In this document: positions 22,964 through 35,700 of the stretch, piece after piece
Layout: each line of letters opens with the position of its first letter
How positions within the stretch are numbered: the stretch's first letter is position 1
Source: Drosophila miranda
Taxonomy: Eukaryota > Arthropoda > Insecta > Diptera > Drosophilidae
DNA: 64,000 nucleotides
Direction of reading: 5' to 3'
NCBI RefSeq assembly: GCF_003369915.1
Contig: NC_046674.1
Location: forward strand, 3,658,001 to 3,722,000
Notes under the pieces: model-generated
What the model saw: the letters and a program-made list of their open reading frames with translations, nothing else
Database searches by the model: none
What the model was told of the DNA's origin: nothing
Translations under genes and position numbers: made by a program

Positions 22964-24673
22964 GCGATAGATATCTGTAATCTACCTATGGATGTCTATA
23001 TGTTTATTCTGGATTTCTCTGTTCGAATCACGCTCTGACCTTTTTCCAAGAACAAACACAACACATTCATCATTTCCCGCATTGCAATTTCGCAAAGTTC
23101 GTGCTGGGGGAAACTCAACTCAAAACTTTGGCTGATGCAATGCCCTGTAGAAATTACATCAGCAAATAAACAGAAACCTCAGGAAAAAAAACATCGGAAC
23201 TTTCAACTCCAGAAGTCAACACCCCCTTGTGTTTGTTTGTTTGTTGTTTTCGCAAAGTTATAACATTATTTGTAGAGTTTTTTTTAAGGGAATTGCACTT
23301 AAAACAGTGGACAGTGGCAGTGTCGGCAGTGTCAGAGGGGTTTCCAATGCTGAAACGGATCTGTTTATTATTATTATTTTATATTCTCATAGATTTGATT
23401 GACTTTTGTTCACTCATTAGGCAATCATCAATCATAGTTAATCAAATTTATGACGCTATTTGGTGTTAGAATGGTTTATGACTTTGGAGAGGCTCTCGAA
23501 AGTTTAAAGAACTTTAAATTTCTAGAGATACGAGCCGTAAGCATCAGTGTTCAGATCTCCCCAGACGATGGCTGATAAATTATGAATGCCCTGGCACTGG
23601 GGCTCGTGACTCAAACAGGTGCAGAGGCAACTCTATAGACTGGAGACTAGACTGGAGTGGAGTGTGTATGAGCCTCCTCCCCTGAACCGACATGGTCGTG
23701 AAATGTTTCCTACAAAAGCACTACACAAAAGTTTAATTTATTCAAGACATTTCGTGTGACGACTGGAAGGCACTGCTGAACCGAAACAATAAATCCAAGT
23801 AAATGCATAAAAAATAAGTATAATTAAGGAAAAAAGCATTACCCAAAATGAAAGGTAACTGGTTCTGAACACGATATATATACCTGTATATTCTAGACAT
23901 AAGTTAAGCCAACTTTCAATTCCGTTTCTGTTTAGAGGTTCGAGAAGCGGATATTGTGAGAAAGATACTATTACTATTGCTATTCTGTGATCATGTTATA
24001 TGCATAAGCAAATGAGATAATCAGGGTGATTACTAGGGATTTTAATATTCAGATTCATGCTGGAACCACTAGACTAGACCCCTACAATTATCAACCAGCT
24101 GCTACTGCTGCCTCTAAATGAACCTCTACCACATCCCATGATAATGGTGATATAATAAACAGAGGGAGATCTCTCAGGCATCGGGGCTCATTGTGCTCTA
24201 AAAAGATCATTGGATCTCGGATCATTGGTTCCATTGTGTGGATTTACTTGCGGAAATATCAACATCACAGACAGCTCAAGGAATTGGTTCGGTTCGGCTT
24301 GGCTCGGTTTGGGTTCCTACTAGATGTAAATGTCACAACGATCTATACAGATCTGTTGATCTGCTTAACATTTGAATGACTTTGGAAGTGAATGGAAGTT
24401 TAGTTCTTCCATCAATACAAAAACCCTCCACAAGGTTATCTTTTTTAATATCACAAAATGTTTTATTCAGGTTTTGAGTCTTTAAGTTTAAGTACAAATT
24501 AGAGTTTTTATACATATAAGTAGATTATATTAAACTTTTAGACAAAACTTAGGGACTACGAGTAGCAACAAAAAAAACGTTTAGAAAAGACTTAGGGGCT
24601 ACGAGTAGCAAAAAAAAAATACATGGCAAGCCTCCACTACACTCTACACCCTCTTTTTCTCTCTCTACTTCTC
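22964..24673. other. Intergenic stretch, mucin 3' flank to beta-glucosidase 3' end
   Basis: No gene was recognised. AATAAA-like words (for example near 23165 and 23790) could serve as polyadenylation signals for the mucin gene. The right end, after about 24540, is probably the 3' untranslated region of the minus-strand beta-glucosidase. Confidence 0.5.
24547..24620. repeat. Short tandem duplication with A-runs
   Basis: CTTAGGGACTACGAGTAGCA followed by a run of A appears twice, about 43 bp apart, with one or two differences. It lies just beyond the stop codon of the beta-glucosidase gene, probably within or near its 3' UTR. Confidence 0.7.
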
Positions 24674-27600
24674 TCATCTGAGAAAAGTCAACAGAACGAT
24701 GGAAAGCAGACTCCAGCCTACAATATTAGAGGCTCCACTCGATCGAGGATCTAATTCTTCAGCGGGTAACTGCGCCAAGGCCACCAATTGCTGATCATCG
24801 AGTGTCGGCCGGTAGCTCCAGTCGATCTCATTCGTCTTGCAGATCTGGGCAAATACTCGCGCTGAAATCTTGGGCGTACGCGTGCGCTTCGGCGATGTAA
24901 AATCCACATGATAGAGCCCGAACTTCTCCGTAAAGCCAGCCTTCCACTCGTAGCTGTCCATCAGGCTCCAGGCAATGTAGCCACTAATATTAACACCATC
25001 CTCGATGGCATTTAGAATGGCATCTAGATACGAATTGTAGTAGTCTACACGGGCATAATCATCCAAGCCCCCACGATCGCTCACGCCATTCTCAGTGACA
25101 ATTATTTCGGGTGCATTGTACTCGCGGTGAATCCACTTGAGCAGGTTGTACATGCCCTTGGGATACGCCTAGAAAGATAAATAGAAATGGAAGCCACATG
25201 TTAGTAGAGTTCGTTGAACCACCTGTGTCAGAGCCAACCCCCCATTTGATTCCTTAGACCATAATTCAAACTGCAAATGGGATAAGTCACCCTCGAGCCT
25301 CAAGCCGCAAACCTCACTTCTCCCCCAGTTAATTACCTCATCCCCAGACCCTGCGGCCACAAGGGGGTTCTCATCTCCAGAGAGAACAATCAATTTGCTC
25401 AACTAATCCACAAAAAATTACTTTTCTAAGTTTAGAGAAGTTTAACGACTGATAGATACTTACTAAGGCCTGGGTTTTATGGTTCTAAGAAGTATATAAT
25501 CCTAATGAAACTTGGAATTTAGGTGGAAATAAGTATGATAAATTAATCTTCTAATTTAGAGTGATGTATCTTCATAAGTATCCAGTCGTAAGTAAAGTTA
25601 GAATTTAATTTATAATATTGTACAAATTTTAATTTGGAAAGAATTACTATAAATAAATTGATCTATGAAATTTAAGAGCTTTATCTTTGAAAATGTGAAA
25701 GACACGGGCATTCGAATGAAAGTTCCAATTTAGGTAGAAATCCTTCTATCAGATTTGAGGCCTAAACGAACACATGAACATATTTATCTACATAGATTCG
25801 GTAAGGAATGCCTTCAGTAATGAACTAAAACTTACCTTTAGCCAAACAGAACCCGAACCGGGCCAATCGACACCCTCCTGACTCTCCACCACGCCCATGT
25901 CGTGATTGAACGAAGGCACTGGGAACTTTCCTGTGTTATTGTGACCATTACTCGTGACGAGATTACTCGTGTAGGAGTTAATGCCGAAGAAGTCGGCTGT
26001 ACCACGGATGCGGCGGATTTCCTCTTGCGTGAACTCTGGCAGGCGGGAGCGGACACCGAAGCCCTGCTCTTTGCTGAGATTGCGGATGCGTTCGATCATC
26101 ACTTTCGGATAGTTTCCATGCTTCGAGAAGATGGGGTGACCGAACCAACCCACATAGAACTGCATGGCACGCTCGGAGGCCTCGCGATCCTCGGCGGAAT
26201 CGGCATTCTTTGGCTCTGGCCACGAAGTGTCCAGGGTGATGCCAATGCGTCCCTTCTGCCGCTGCTGGAAGAGATCCCGGTACATGTGCACTACCTCCGC
26301 GTGGGCCTTGAGCAGATTGTGACCACACAGGTAGGCGGGAATCCCCGGATAATTGAATGATGGTGCCATGTAATCCGCACCATAGCCGTGCTCACATACG
26401 TGCCAGGGCTCATTGATGGTGGTCCACATCTTCACTCGATCCCCATACATCTCCATCACCAGTCGGGCGTAGTCCTTGAACAGGGGAATGATCTCCGGAT
26501 TGGTCCATCCACCCAGCTCCTGCAGCCGCTGCGGCAGCTCCCAGTGATAGATCGTCACCATGGGAGTGATGTTGTACCGCAGGAGTTCATCTATCAAATT
26601 GGAGTAGTACTTGATGCCGGCGGTGCTCACGTGATTCATATATCCGCCAGGCATTATTCGTGGCCATGACAACGAAAAACGGTACGTCCCCACATGGAGT
26701 TCTTTGGCCATTTGGACATCGCGGCGCCACTGCAAAACAAGAGAGCAACGAAAAATGGTTAAAAATTTGGAAACCAGTTGGAAGGCAGAGAGACATTCCA
26801 TCGTTGCGGCGGCCTCCGGTTCTCGGGGGGCTATGACTTTGGACATGGCTTCGGGCTAATTGTCGTATGACTTTGGACATTGAGAACGATTCGGGGGCAG
26901 ATACTTCTACTTCTAGACTGTAATGCGATCGTTGGGAAGGAAGGGGCGTTTAGCGTTGTATGGTTGTTCCAACATTTGATTCATTTATCAAGCCGTCTGA
27001 CAACAATACTTGTACTCGTACTCGTACTCGTACTCGTATTCGTATGAATAACTAGATGGACAACCACCTGCCACTGACACTGCCACATGCTGCCACATTC
27101 AGGGGCTGCCTAACACCTGTAGTTCGTAGTTGAGGCTGTCTCCGAGTCTCTCTATTGATTGGCATTAGGTGGCGAATTATGACACAATTAATGTACGAGT
27201 ATACGTACAAATACTCCAACACATGCTAATCGATAAATTATATCTAAATTATGGCAAATATTTCAATGCAAATTCCTTTTAAATAATTTCTTGGGGGAGG
27301 GAGAGAAAAGAGGAGCAACTACAGAAGGATAGCAACTAAATTAGATGTAGATTTAGATTAATATAACTATGAGATATCGATATATAAGCACTTCTTCTAC
27401 TAGAAGATAAACTAAACATTTGCCAGCTTAAACTTTGATAAAGATAACTTAAACATCGATTGAGAACAATATTTTCCATAGAAGGAAAGCACCTAAAAGA
27501 TCTCTTCTCTAAGCATTTAACGTTCCTTCAAGTTTAAAGACTTTTTAACATCTTAAATATCAACAAATAGGAGAAAGAAAGATCTGACTCTATAGACACA

Positions 27601-29819
27601 AAACCTTATCTTGAGACGTATCTTTATCGACATTATAAAAATATTTATCTTGAAAATGGGTCAGCTGTGCAGCCATTGAAGCCTTTTTTGCATAGATAAC
27701 AAACAGCTCTCAAAGGTCATACTACCGAAGAACAGATCTACTCACAGCAGGTTATTCCAGATCTATATGCAAAGTATCCACAATAAATACTAATAAGAAT
27801 AAAAAGATATTCCACTAATCTGAATCTGAATGGAATCTACGGCAGTACCCGAGTTCCGTTTAGCATTTAGTCACCGGCACGCCCTTAAAGTCTGCCCTTT
27901 GGCAGTGTCAGATCATTAATTAATTAATAAATTATAAATAAATGAAGAGCGATTAATCATGGCGTTAAAGCCTAGGCGCTGAAAGCGACAGATGGTAGAC
28001 AAGTTGATCATGTCACCTGTAGAGGCATGGCATCTACTACCCGTAGAAGTGGTTATCAAACAGGTGGTGCTGCTGGCCCCAACCATGATCATTCATGATT
28101 TATGGAAGTCTCTGCTTGAAGATTTGTGGCATGAACTATGCAAATTAGTTTGTAATTGGAGGCTACTATGAGTGCCGTGCCAGTGGTGGCATCGCATGTC
28201 CACACTTGTACGCATTACCCCAGTACCCCTGCTCGTACTCTTAATCGTATTCGCATTCGCGTATCAATATGTTGTATGGCTACTTAATATGCTTAATATT
28301 TATACTGTAATTGCTTCAAGTCATGCCATTAAACATAATTGCCAAATGATCTTGGCTTTAAAAGTTATTGGGGGCAGAGGCTAGAGATCGAAGAAGATCT
28401 CTGGTAGCGTTCTTAAACTTCAGTCAGAGAAGGGTCTATTGAAGAGATAAATATCTAATAGATTGATGTGTTCGTAATCCAATCCTAAGAAGTAATCAAG
28501 TTTTAAGCCTCTGGATCTGTTAGTGATCATATTTCTGTTTGAAATAAAGCTATCATAGATCTCTGATTACTGATATTTTAATGAAGTACTTTAGGACTTG
28601 TCTTTAAAGAGATCCTTTGACCTAATACACTTGAAGGTTAGGACCATGCCGTACCCTTAAATGAGAGAAGACTCTCTTCTAAATCGTTCTGTTCAAACTC
28701 GCAAGTAATTATCCATAAATCCTAACATCGGAACCGACATCAAAGTGCATCGACTGTAATGTGGTCATATATTTTCCACGCGATTACCTCAGCGGTTTGC
28801 ACCGTCTGTCTGCCTGGCTGCTTGTTTACTCAAAAGATCTTGAACTCTTTGCATAACTTCCACTCAAATGGTGATTCCACTCGATTGGGGATTGGGTCTG
28901 CTGTGTGCTGTCTGCTTACCTGATGATAGCTATCCGCAGTGATATCAGCACTCGAACCATCGACTATCTTCTCGGGATGTGTGTGGGTGAGAAAGTCCCA
29001 GATGGATTCACCCTTGTCGTCCGCATTCCATCCTCCCTCGATCTGATACGAGGAGGAGCCAACGCCCCAGAGAAAGTCATTGGGGAAGCGGCGATTGTTG
29101 CTCACTGGACTCCCCAGACATCTGCAGAAAAAAAACGATATGCCAAAGTGTTAATCAATATTATATTGTTTGATTATCTTCTGCCCCTCGCGAATCTCCC
29201 GCTAATCAAATGACATTCAAAACGTTGGCAAATATTACGACAATTTTTGTGAACTTTTTGGAGTTTGTTTAAATTTATACGTATGATCTAGTGATATCTA
29301 CAACAATTACTGATCGATCGATCTGCCCAAGGTCTTCCCCAAATTAATCCAATTTCGGGGCTTTCTTTAGGCCAAGTTTTTGGGGAGTTTTGGCAGCTCA
29401 AGGCACTCCAAATGCTGTTTTTGTCTGGTAGCTGTTTTTGTCGCTTGTTTCTTATTTCATGTCTGTTATTTCACGCGTTTCTATAGCTGTTTTTGTCGTT
29501 AGTTTTCTCTGGTTTTACGTGCGCTTTGTGTCGTTGGGTTGTTTCGTATTTATTTAAATTAATGTCAAAGTATTTTTAGAACGATTTTGGTTATGAAGTA
29601 TTTTAAATTTAACTACTGTTTTTATTGTTTCTTAAAATGCTACGCGTTTCTTGAGCTGCTTTTGTCGCTAGTCTTTGCCAAATTTTTGAAGTGTTCCCTT
29701 GCGACTTTTATCGCTTATTTTCTTTTCGTTTTTCTTTGATTTTTTCCATAGTTTTCCACCATTTTATTGCACACTTACGAGGCAATTAACACAACTGCAG
29801 GCAAACAAATTTTAAACAT
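24674..29819 (-). CDS. Glycoside hydrolase family 1 beta-glucosidase (lactase-phlorizin hydrolase-like)
   Basis: Four coding exons on the minus strand: 29779-29819, 28920-29121, 25836-26729 and 24674-25168, all with GT-AG borders and consistent phase, giving 543 aa. Exon 1 supplies the signal peptide (MFKICLPAVVLIAS). The family 1 barrel starts at FPNDFLWGVGSSSYQIEGGW. The acid/base Glu lies in TINEPW (about residue 188) and the nucleophile Glu in IIVTENG (about residue 405), so the enzyme should be active on beta-glycosides. The tail, after SSGAS, is a hydrophobic stretch (WSLLSIVLLTFL) at the extreme C-terminus, suggesting a GPI anchor or membrane tether. Introns are 657, 2190 and 667 bp. 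By memory it corresponds to D. melanogaster CG9701, the family 1 enzyme; I am sure of the family, less so of the orthologue. A digestive or secreted role is inferred. Confidence 0.92.
27007..27045. repeat. (TACTCG)n hexanucleotide repeat
   Basis: About six tandem TACTCG/TATTCG units inside the large second intron of the beta-glucosidase gene. Single TACTCGTA words recur through the window, suggesting a favoured simple sequence in this genome. Confidence 0.85.
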
Positions 29820-32395
29820 TTTTCTTATATCCTTAGACACGAAACTAGGTATTTTTTTTGTTATTGAACGAAAACTTTGGGCGTTTTAGGCGGCCTTAAA
29901 CTTTTTCGTTCCGTTTCAAACTTTTCGCGCGTCTTGTGCGAGTTTTCTCGCGAGCGTTTTGAGCCCGATCACAAAACGTAAACGTTGGCAAATGAACGCT
30001 GGTCGCTTTAAGTCCTAGCGTTATAAAGCGTACGGCTGCGGAGCGGTTTCGAGGCCTCAGCAGCAGCAGCAGCAGCGGCGGCAGCGGCTGGCTGTCCGAG
30101 TGGCGGCGTTAACGTCAGCGTGCGTACCAGTCATAGACGTGTTCTTACTCTCCCACTCTCCATCTTTCCCTCTTTCTATTCCTATCTCTTGGAGAGGCTT
30201 AGCAGGTGTTGCAATCAGGGTGCATTTCGGGTGGGGTGAGGAATGCAAATGGACACAATTTCAGACCTTCATATTCCTTGGGATCGTCATAAATAGTACC
30301 CATAGAATTAAATCTGTAATGATTTTCAATTACTAAGTAATAATAAATACCCCACCTACTTCTTTATTATTATCTGATCAATCTTCATTGATAACCAATT
30401 ATGAGATCGATATGCGTGAGGATGCAGATGATATTTTATCGTTTAGAGCACTCGTTGTCGAAGCCTTACCTTATCTGTTATTCACCTTGGTGTTGTTAAG
30501 ATCTCTGTTTTGTTTTTTTGGCTTTTACCGGTTAAGTACGAACTTATGACAGATGGAACTTTTTGCCGCGAGAAGAATTCCCCTTCTTATGACGCGCACC
30601 TATATACGAGCACATACGAGTATATCACGCATTGGGAATCATGTCTTGGCAAAAAGTATTCAAATTTGTAGCAATCAACCGCTGGATAATGATAAATTCC
30701 AATCCCAATACCGATTGTACCCAATGAACCATAAAATATGGCCACAAAGGGCACGATTAGGCCGTAAACAAGTCGAAAATCGCTTTTATTTATAAGTATA
30801 GGGCGGAACTATTCCACTGTTACGAGCACATACTTTCTTTCAAGAGTCTTTTCAATTAAATTTCTACAATCGATGTCTGTTTAAATACAAGTGGAAGTAC
30901 AAACAACAAGATACGCTAGGCGACTGTCTTTCCCAGAACAATGATAAGGAGAGAGTTCCTACAAGGGGGAAGCAAAGAAGCGATAGAAATCATATAGTAT
31001 AATTAGATCGAAAATAACAGATAGCAAACTTTCCAGTTATAAACGTCAGTTACACGAAAAAACTTTGATTGGATCTGCCATCAGAATCGAAAGCCACCAA
31101 AACCAAAAACTCGTTCGGATCTTGGGGAATGCCCTCAAAAAAATAGAACAATGACTGTTTTGCCTTACAATAACCATTTTTCATATCCGCAATCGTTTCA
31201 TACGACCCGAAGCCCCGGATCCAGTTCAACGTTTATGATATTTTAAGCCAAATATGTGCTAAACGAAAGAACGCGGACTGAAATGATCCGATGCGAATGG
31301 AACTGAAAGTCGTATATACTATATACGCAATACGTTCCAGCGTTACGAGGGAGTGTCACCATACCAGGTGTTCAGGTGCTACTGCTGCTCCTAAGAGGTT
31401 CAGAACTGGACCGCACTGAAAGCAATACATAAAATTACCACAGCAATTACCACATTTTACGATTAAAAATACAAATTTACAGACGGAAATGCTTTGGAAA
31501 ATAATTAAAACTCTCCAAGACAGACAGATAGACAGACTCTCGTTCTCATATTATCTTTCACTTCATTTACATGATTCATTTTTCGAGCAGAACCAAGTTT
31601 CGGTGTTTTCTAGCAGCACGATGAAACGCATTGAACCGGTTTTGGCTCATAATCATTAATTATTTTTGTGTGGTTTGATTTTTGCATTTCTCGCTCACGT
31701 GGACTGGAGTGGGTCAATTGTGTGAATCACTGGCAGGCTTCAAGTGTAAAAATCCCCAAGATGTTGTGGGGGCACTTTGAATACGCATCAACGCATCGCA
31801 TCGCATCTGTCTGGAAACCGAAACCCGACCAAAAACCCAGGGGAAAAGAAAAACCCCCGCAAGGAAACTGGTATTTGAAACATGACTATTTCCGTTCTTG
31901 ATTTATTTGCTTTTGCGGTTGGAGGAATATTTGTAATTATTCCATAGGCTAGGGAGAATTGAACCTTTTCTGGTATTCATTTGAATTTGGCGCCCTTTTT
32001 GAAGTTGCTTCAGAGATGGAAGATACTGTTTAGGTATTTTTATGTTTTCCTGATCTATTGCTTCTATAAAAAAAAGGTTAAGTTTGTAATTTTTTTTTTA
32101 AATTTAAATTTAGTTTTACATCTCAATGTAGTTGCTACGTAGCAATGAATGGCACAGTGGCGCTTCGCAGCATCTTACGAATTGCGGACAAAGGCTGAAA
32201 TGTATGAAAGTACTATGTATATTTTACATTTTACGCAAAACGAATTTTTTACATATTCGTTTTTGTTAACTTTTTGCCAGTTCAGTTCTAGCCAGGGATT
32301 TGCTCTCTATTTTGTGATGGGATATCCTCTCTTCGTGGAGGGACTTTTCCTCGCCATGTCCTTTTCAGCTCAACGTGTTATTTGTTTGACCTTTT
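29820..32395. other. Intergenic stretch between beta-glucosidase and Dbp73D
   Basis: The left part (29,820-30,030) is the presumed 5' leader and promoter of the minus-strand beta-glucosidase, with a TTATAAAGC near 30021 and a CTCGCGAG palindrome near 29950. A CAG tract lies at 30060-30075. The remainder is AT-rich unique DNA without a recognisable gene; short frames at 30553-30795 and 31668-31901 have no family features. Confidence 0.5.
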
Positions 32396-32650
32396 TCGTT
32401 AAAGCGTTTCTTTAGACAAAATCCAATAAAAGTAAGTATTTAAATGAAGCCAGTCAAGTAGGAAATTGATTTATTAATCGGATAAAATTATGTGGGCATG
32501 GCTAAATGTTCTATATGGCTAGTAATATTCGACGGAATATCAAAAACAAGGAATATGTATGATAGAACTTGAATTTGTCAGTATATTTACGGTACATTTC
32601 TAAAATGAGACAGTATATTTCGGTATATTTCTGAGGGTCGGTAGTTCGTG
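32396..32650 (+). repeat. Dispersed repeat copy upstream of Dbp73D
   Basis: This segment matches the last unit of the array upstream of Lasp (about 53930-54180). Over roughly 160 bp, from GGATAAAATTATGTGGGCA to CGGTATATTTCTGAGGGTC, the two are about 90% identical by eye; both continue upstream with a weaker match through an AATAAAAG(C/T)AAG region. Its right end carries three to four GTATATTT words. It stops about 270 bp before the Dbp73D start codon. The family is not one I can name. Confidence 0.8.
32579..32640 (+). promoter_or_regulatory. Motif 6 cluster, probable core promoter of Dbp73D
   Basis: CAGTATATTT, CGGTACATTT, CAGTATATTT and CGGTATATTT occur within about 50 bp. GTATATTT with a preceding G or A matches Ohler motif 6 (KTYRGTATWTTT), found at TATA-less housekeeping promoters in Drosophila. 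There is no TATA box near the gene. These words belong to the dispersed repeat, so the repeat itself may provide the promoter. Confidence 0.5.
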
Positions 32651-32914
32651 TAATTTTATTTGTTTTTGATTAAACATTTAATTTATAATCGACCAAATGA
32701 AAATAAGTGCTTTAAATTGGCAAATCTTATAGAAAATTTGATACATTTAACGAATAAAATTAAACGATCAGTGGTGAGGGTTCTAAGCCGAATACGAAAA
32801 CCGCAATCATATGTGATTCAAGAAGAAGAAGAACGTCAACAAATATTTGGGTGTTGGGGGCAACACGTGCGCCTCCTTTTTCGACGACTTATTGAATAAA
32901 AAACAGCTAAAACA

Positions 32915-35120
32915 ATGGAATTGTTCACAGTTAATCGGTGAGTTATATAGCACACACAACAAACTGTGATATTAACCCAAAAAACCGCAGATATACAGAG
33001 GATCTAAGGACTCCCAAAGACAAGGAACAAAAGACATCAAATGAAGATGAAATTCTGCAAAAACTGCTCCAAAAGGCAGCCAAACGGAAGAGGAAACATG
33101 AGAAAGCTGAGACCAGAAAGCAGGAGGAAGCGCCTCCAGAAGAGAAACCACAAGTGGAGGACACAAAAGTAGAAGAAGAAGAGCCGGCGGCAAAAGAAAC
33201 TCGAAAAGAAGAAGCCACAGCAGTGGAGGATCCAACTAATTCACAAGACTTCAAAATACTTGGCGACGATGTTTCTGCCATGCGCAAGAAAGTGACAGAG
33301 GTGCTGCCCCCCTGGCTGGCATATCCCACGATCATCGAAGGGGGCAGCCTCCTGCCAGACGACGACTTGGAGGCTGGCAAAGACGAAGCTTCCATCGAGA
33401 ATCTAAGCTACCTGAAGGATCACACACGACAGGCCCTTAAGCAGATGAAGATCAAGCGCCTGTTCCCCGTGCAGCGGACCGTCATACCATGGATCCTGGA
33501 GGCACAGGGCCAGCCGGCGCCCCTGCGCCCACGGGATATTTGTGTGTCGGCTCCCACGGGTAGCGGCAAGACCCTGGCCTTTGCCATACCCATTGTCCAG
33601 CTGCTGAACAACCGAGTACGTTGCAAGGTGCGCGCTCTGGTGGTGCTGCCAGTGGCCGAGCTGGCGCTGCAGGTCTTCAAGGTGATTCGTGCGTTGTGCA
33701 GCAAAACGGAGCTAGAGGTCTGCCTCCTTTCTAAGCAGCACCGCCTGGAGGACGAGCAGGAGAAGCTGGTGGAGGTCTACAAAGGACAGATCTACAGCAA
33801 GGCTGACATTGTGGTCACAACACCAGGTGGGGGATTCGGAGTCAATCTTTAGAGCATCTTTTATTGTTCATCTCTCGCTTTGCAGGTCGTCTGGTGGATC
33901 ATCTGCATGCCACCAAGGGTTTCTGCCTGAAGAGCTTGAAGTTTCTGGTCATTGACGAGGCGGATCGCATCATGGATGCCTTCTTCCAGAACTGGCTCTA
34001 CCATTTGGACAACCATGTGCGGGAGACCGCAAATCAGCTGCTGGCTGGCACACAGCCTCCACTTTGCCTAAAAGAGCTATATGCCACTTATGGGAAGGTG
34101 CCCCATAAGCTATTATTCTCTGCAACGATGTCGCAGGATCCCGAGAAGCTGCAGAATCTGAGACTCTTTCAGCCCAAGCTCTTTACCACGGTGTTTGCAC
34201 TGCCCGTTCCCAGGAGTGAGGAGCAGGCGGATGGAGACGAAGAGACCACTCCAAACACTGGACACTTTGCGGGCAAATACACCACTCCGGCGGAGCTGAC
34301 AGAGCAATTCTGTGTGACGGAGCTGCGCATCAAGCCGCTGACACTGTTTGCTCTCGTGGAGAAGTACCAGTGGAAGCGATTCCTCTGCTTCACCAACAGC
34401 ACGGAGACGGCCAATCGATTGGCATTTGTGATGGGCAAACTCTTCTCCACGGGCCCCACCAAAGTGGCCGAGCTATCCGGCAAACTGTCTGCCCTAGTGC
34501 GGACCAAAACCCTGACGGACTTTGCCAGAGGCCGCATCAACGGCCTGATCTGCTCCGATGCTTTGGCTCGTGGTATCGATGTGGCCGATGTGGATGTGGT
34601 GCTCTCCTACGAGACGCCGCGTCACATCAAGACCTACATCCATCGTGTGGGTCGTACGGCTCGTGCCGGAAGAAAAGGCACAGCCGTCACATTGCTCACG
34701 GAACAGGAGCAGGCGCAGTTCAAGAAGATGCTCAACGAAGTGGGCAAGGCGCTGGGCGAGGAGGTCAGCGTTTCCGCAGACACTGAGGTCCGTCATGCGG
34801 ATATCTACAAGCAGGCAATGGAGGAGCTGCGCAAGCGACAGGAGAAGGAAAAGACCATTAAGATTGTGCAGAAGCGCCGCGTGGCCCAGCAAACAGTGCT
34901 CCACAAAAAACAAGAGGAAGCTGCCGTAAATCCCAGTCGCCCTCTGACTTTTATGCAAAAGCTACAGTTGAAGGCAGGAGGAGCACGACATGTTGCGGAT
35001 GAACCCCACCAGAAGGAGAACAAATCCAAACCTACAGCGCAAAAGGGAAAAGGAAAATCAAAGCCCAAGGAGACCAAGAAGCAACGTTTGGCCAAGCAGC
35101 GAAAGGCCATCGAGGAGTGA
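32915..35120 (+). CDS. Dbp73D: DEAD-box RNA helicase Dbp73D (DDX51/Dbp6-like)
   Basis: Three exons: 32915-32937, 32991-33826 and 33886-35120, with introns of 53 and 59 bp, encode 697 aa. The start MELFTVN joins across intron 1 to RYTEDL. An acidic/Lys-rich N-terminal region precedes the helicase core. Motif I is APTGSGKT (about 195-202), motif II is IDEAD (about 309-313), motif III is SAT (about 364) and motif VI is HRVGRTARAG (about 538). The C-terminal tail is strongly basic (KGKGKSKPKETKKQRLAKQ), typical of nucleolar proteins. DDX51/Dbp6 relatives act in 60S ribosomal subunit assembly, so an ATP-dependent RNA-remodelling role in the nucleolus is inferred. Length is close to the fly protein as I recall it. 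A housekeeping-type promoter motif lies about 300 bp upstream. Confidence 0.95.
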
Positions 35121-35630
35121 ACTTAAGCTTAGAAATGATTGTGTATATAGGTCTCTATATTATACGTTATATATGTACCCGTATGTGCTTCTGTATGTGG
35201 GTTTTTTCAATTTGTTTGTTGTGTGCTTTAAGCGGGAGCAGTGTCTTATCTCTTTGGGGGCGCTAGTGATTCCCCCGAGGGTTCTTCACCGTGTTGTTTG
35301 TTGGTTTACTCTCACTTGAGGGCACAAACGACTTGTGAAAGGCTTTGAATTGTAATTTAGATGGGAATTTAGAGGATAATCTAGGCATAGAACAGACTTC
35401 CATTACTAAAAGTGAGAGTTGAAGGATTAAGGCCATAGATGGAAATGTTTTCCATCGATTCAACCATGCCTCGACATCAAGATATCCCTATAAAACCACA
35501 CTAATCCAAGGTATGATGTCCCGACCTTGTAGACCTCTTAAAAATGCTTTATTTATGGACAAATCCTTTTGACCTTCTCCTGCAGTGAGTGTATCTCCAG
35601 CTTCGACTAGCCATCAGTCCACGAATCTAC

Positions 35631-35638
35631 TATTTAAG
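35631..35638 (+). promoter_or_regulatory. TATA-like box of PGRP-SB1
   Basis: TATTTAAG lies about 32 bp before a TCACAGTTT initiator-like sequence (about 35662-35670), giving a leader of about 37 bases. Confidence 0.55.
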
Positions 35639-35700
35639 CAGCTTCCGAGTGCCAGAAGATCTCACAGTTTAGCGAAAGATCGAAAGAGCAGCAACATACG

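Noticed and set aside
35260-35380. Possible Relish-type kappaB sites (GTGATTCCCC, GGGAATTTAG) upstream of PGRP-SB1
   Set aside because: Both deviate from the consensus and single degenerate 10-mers are expected by chance, so no regulatory call is made.
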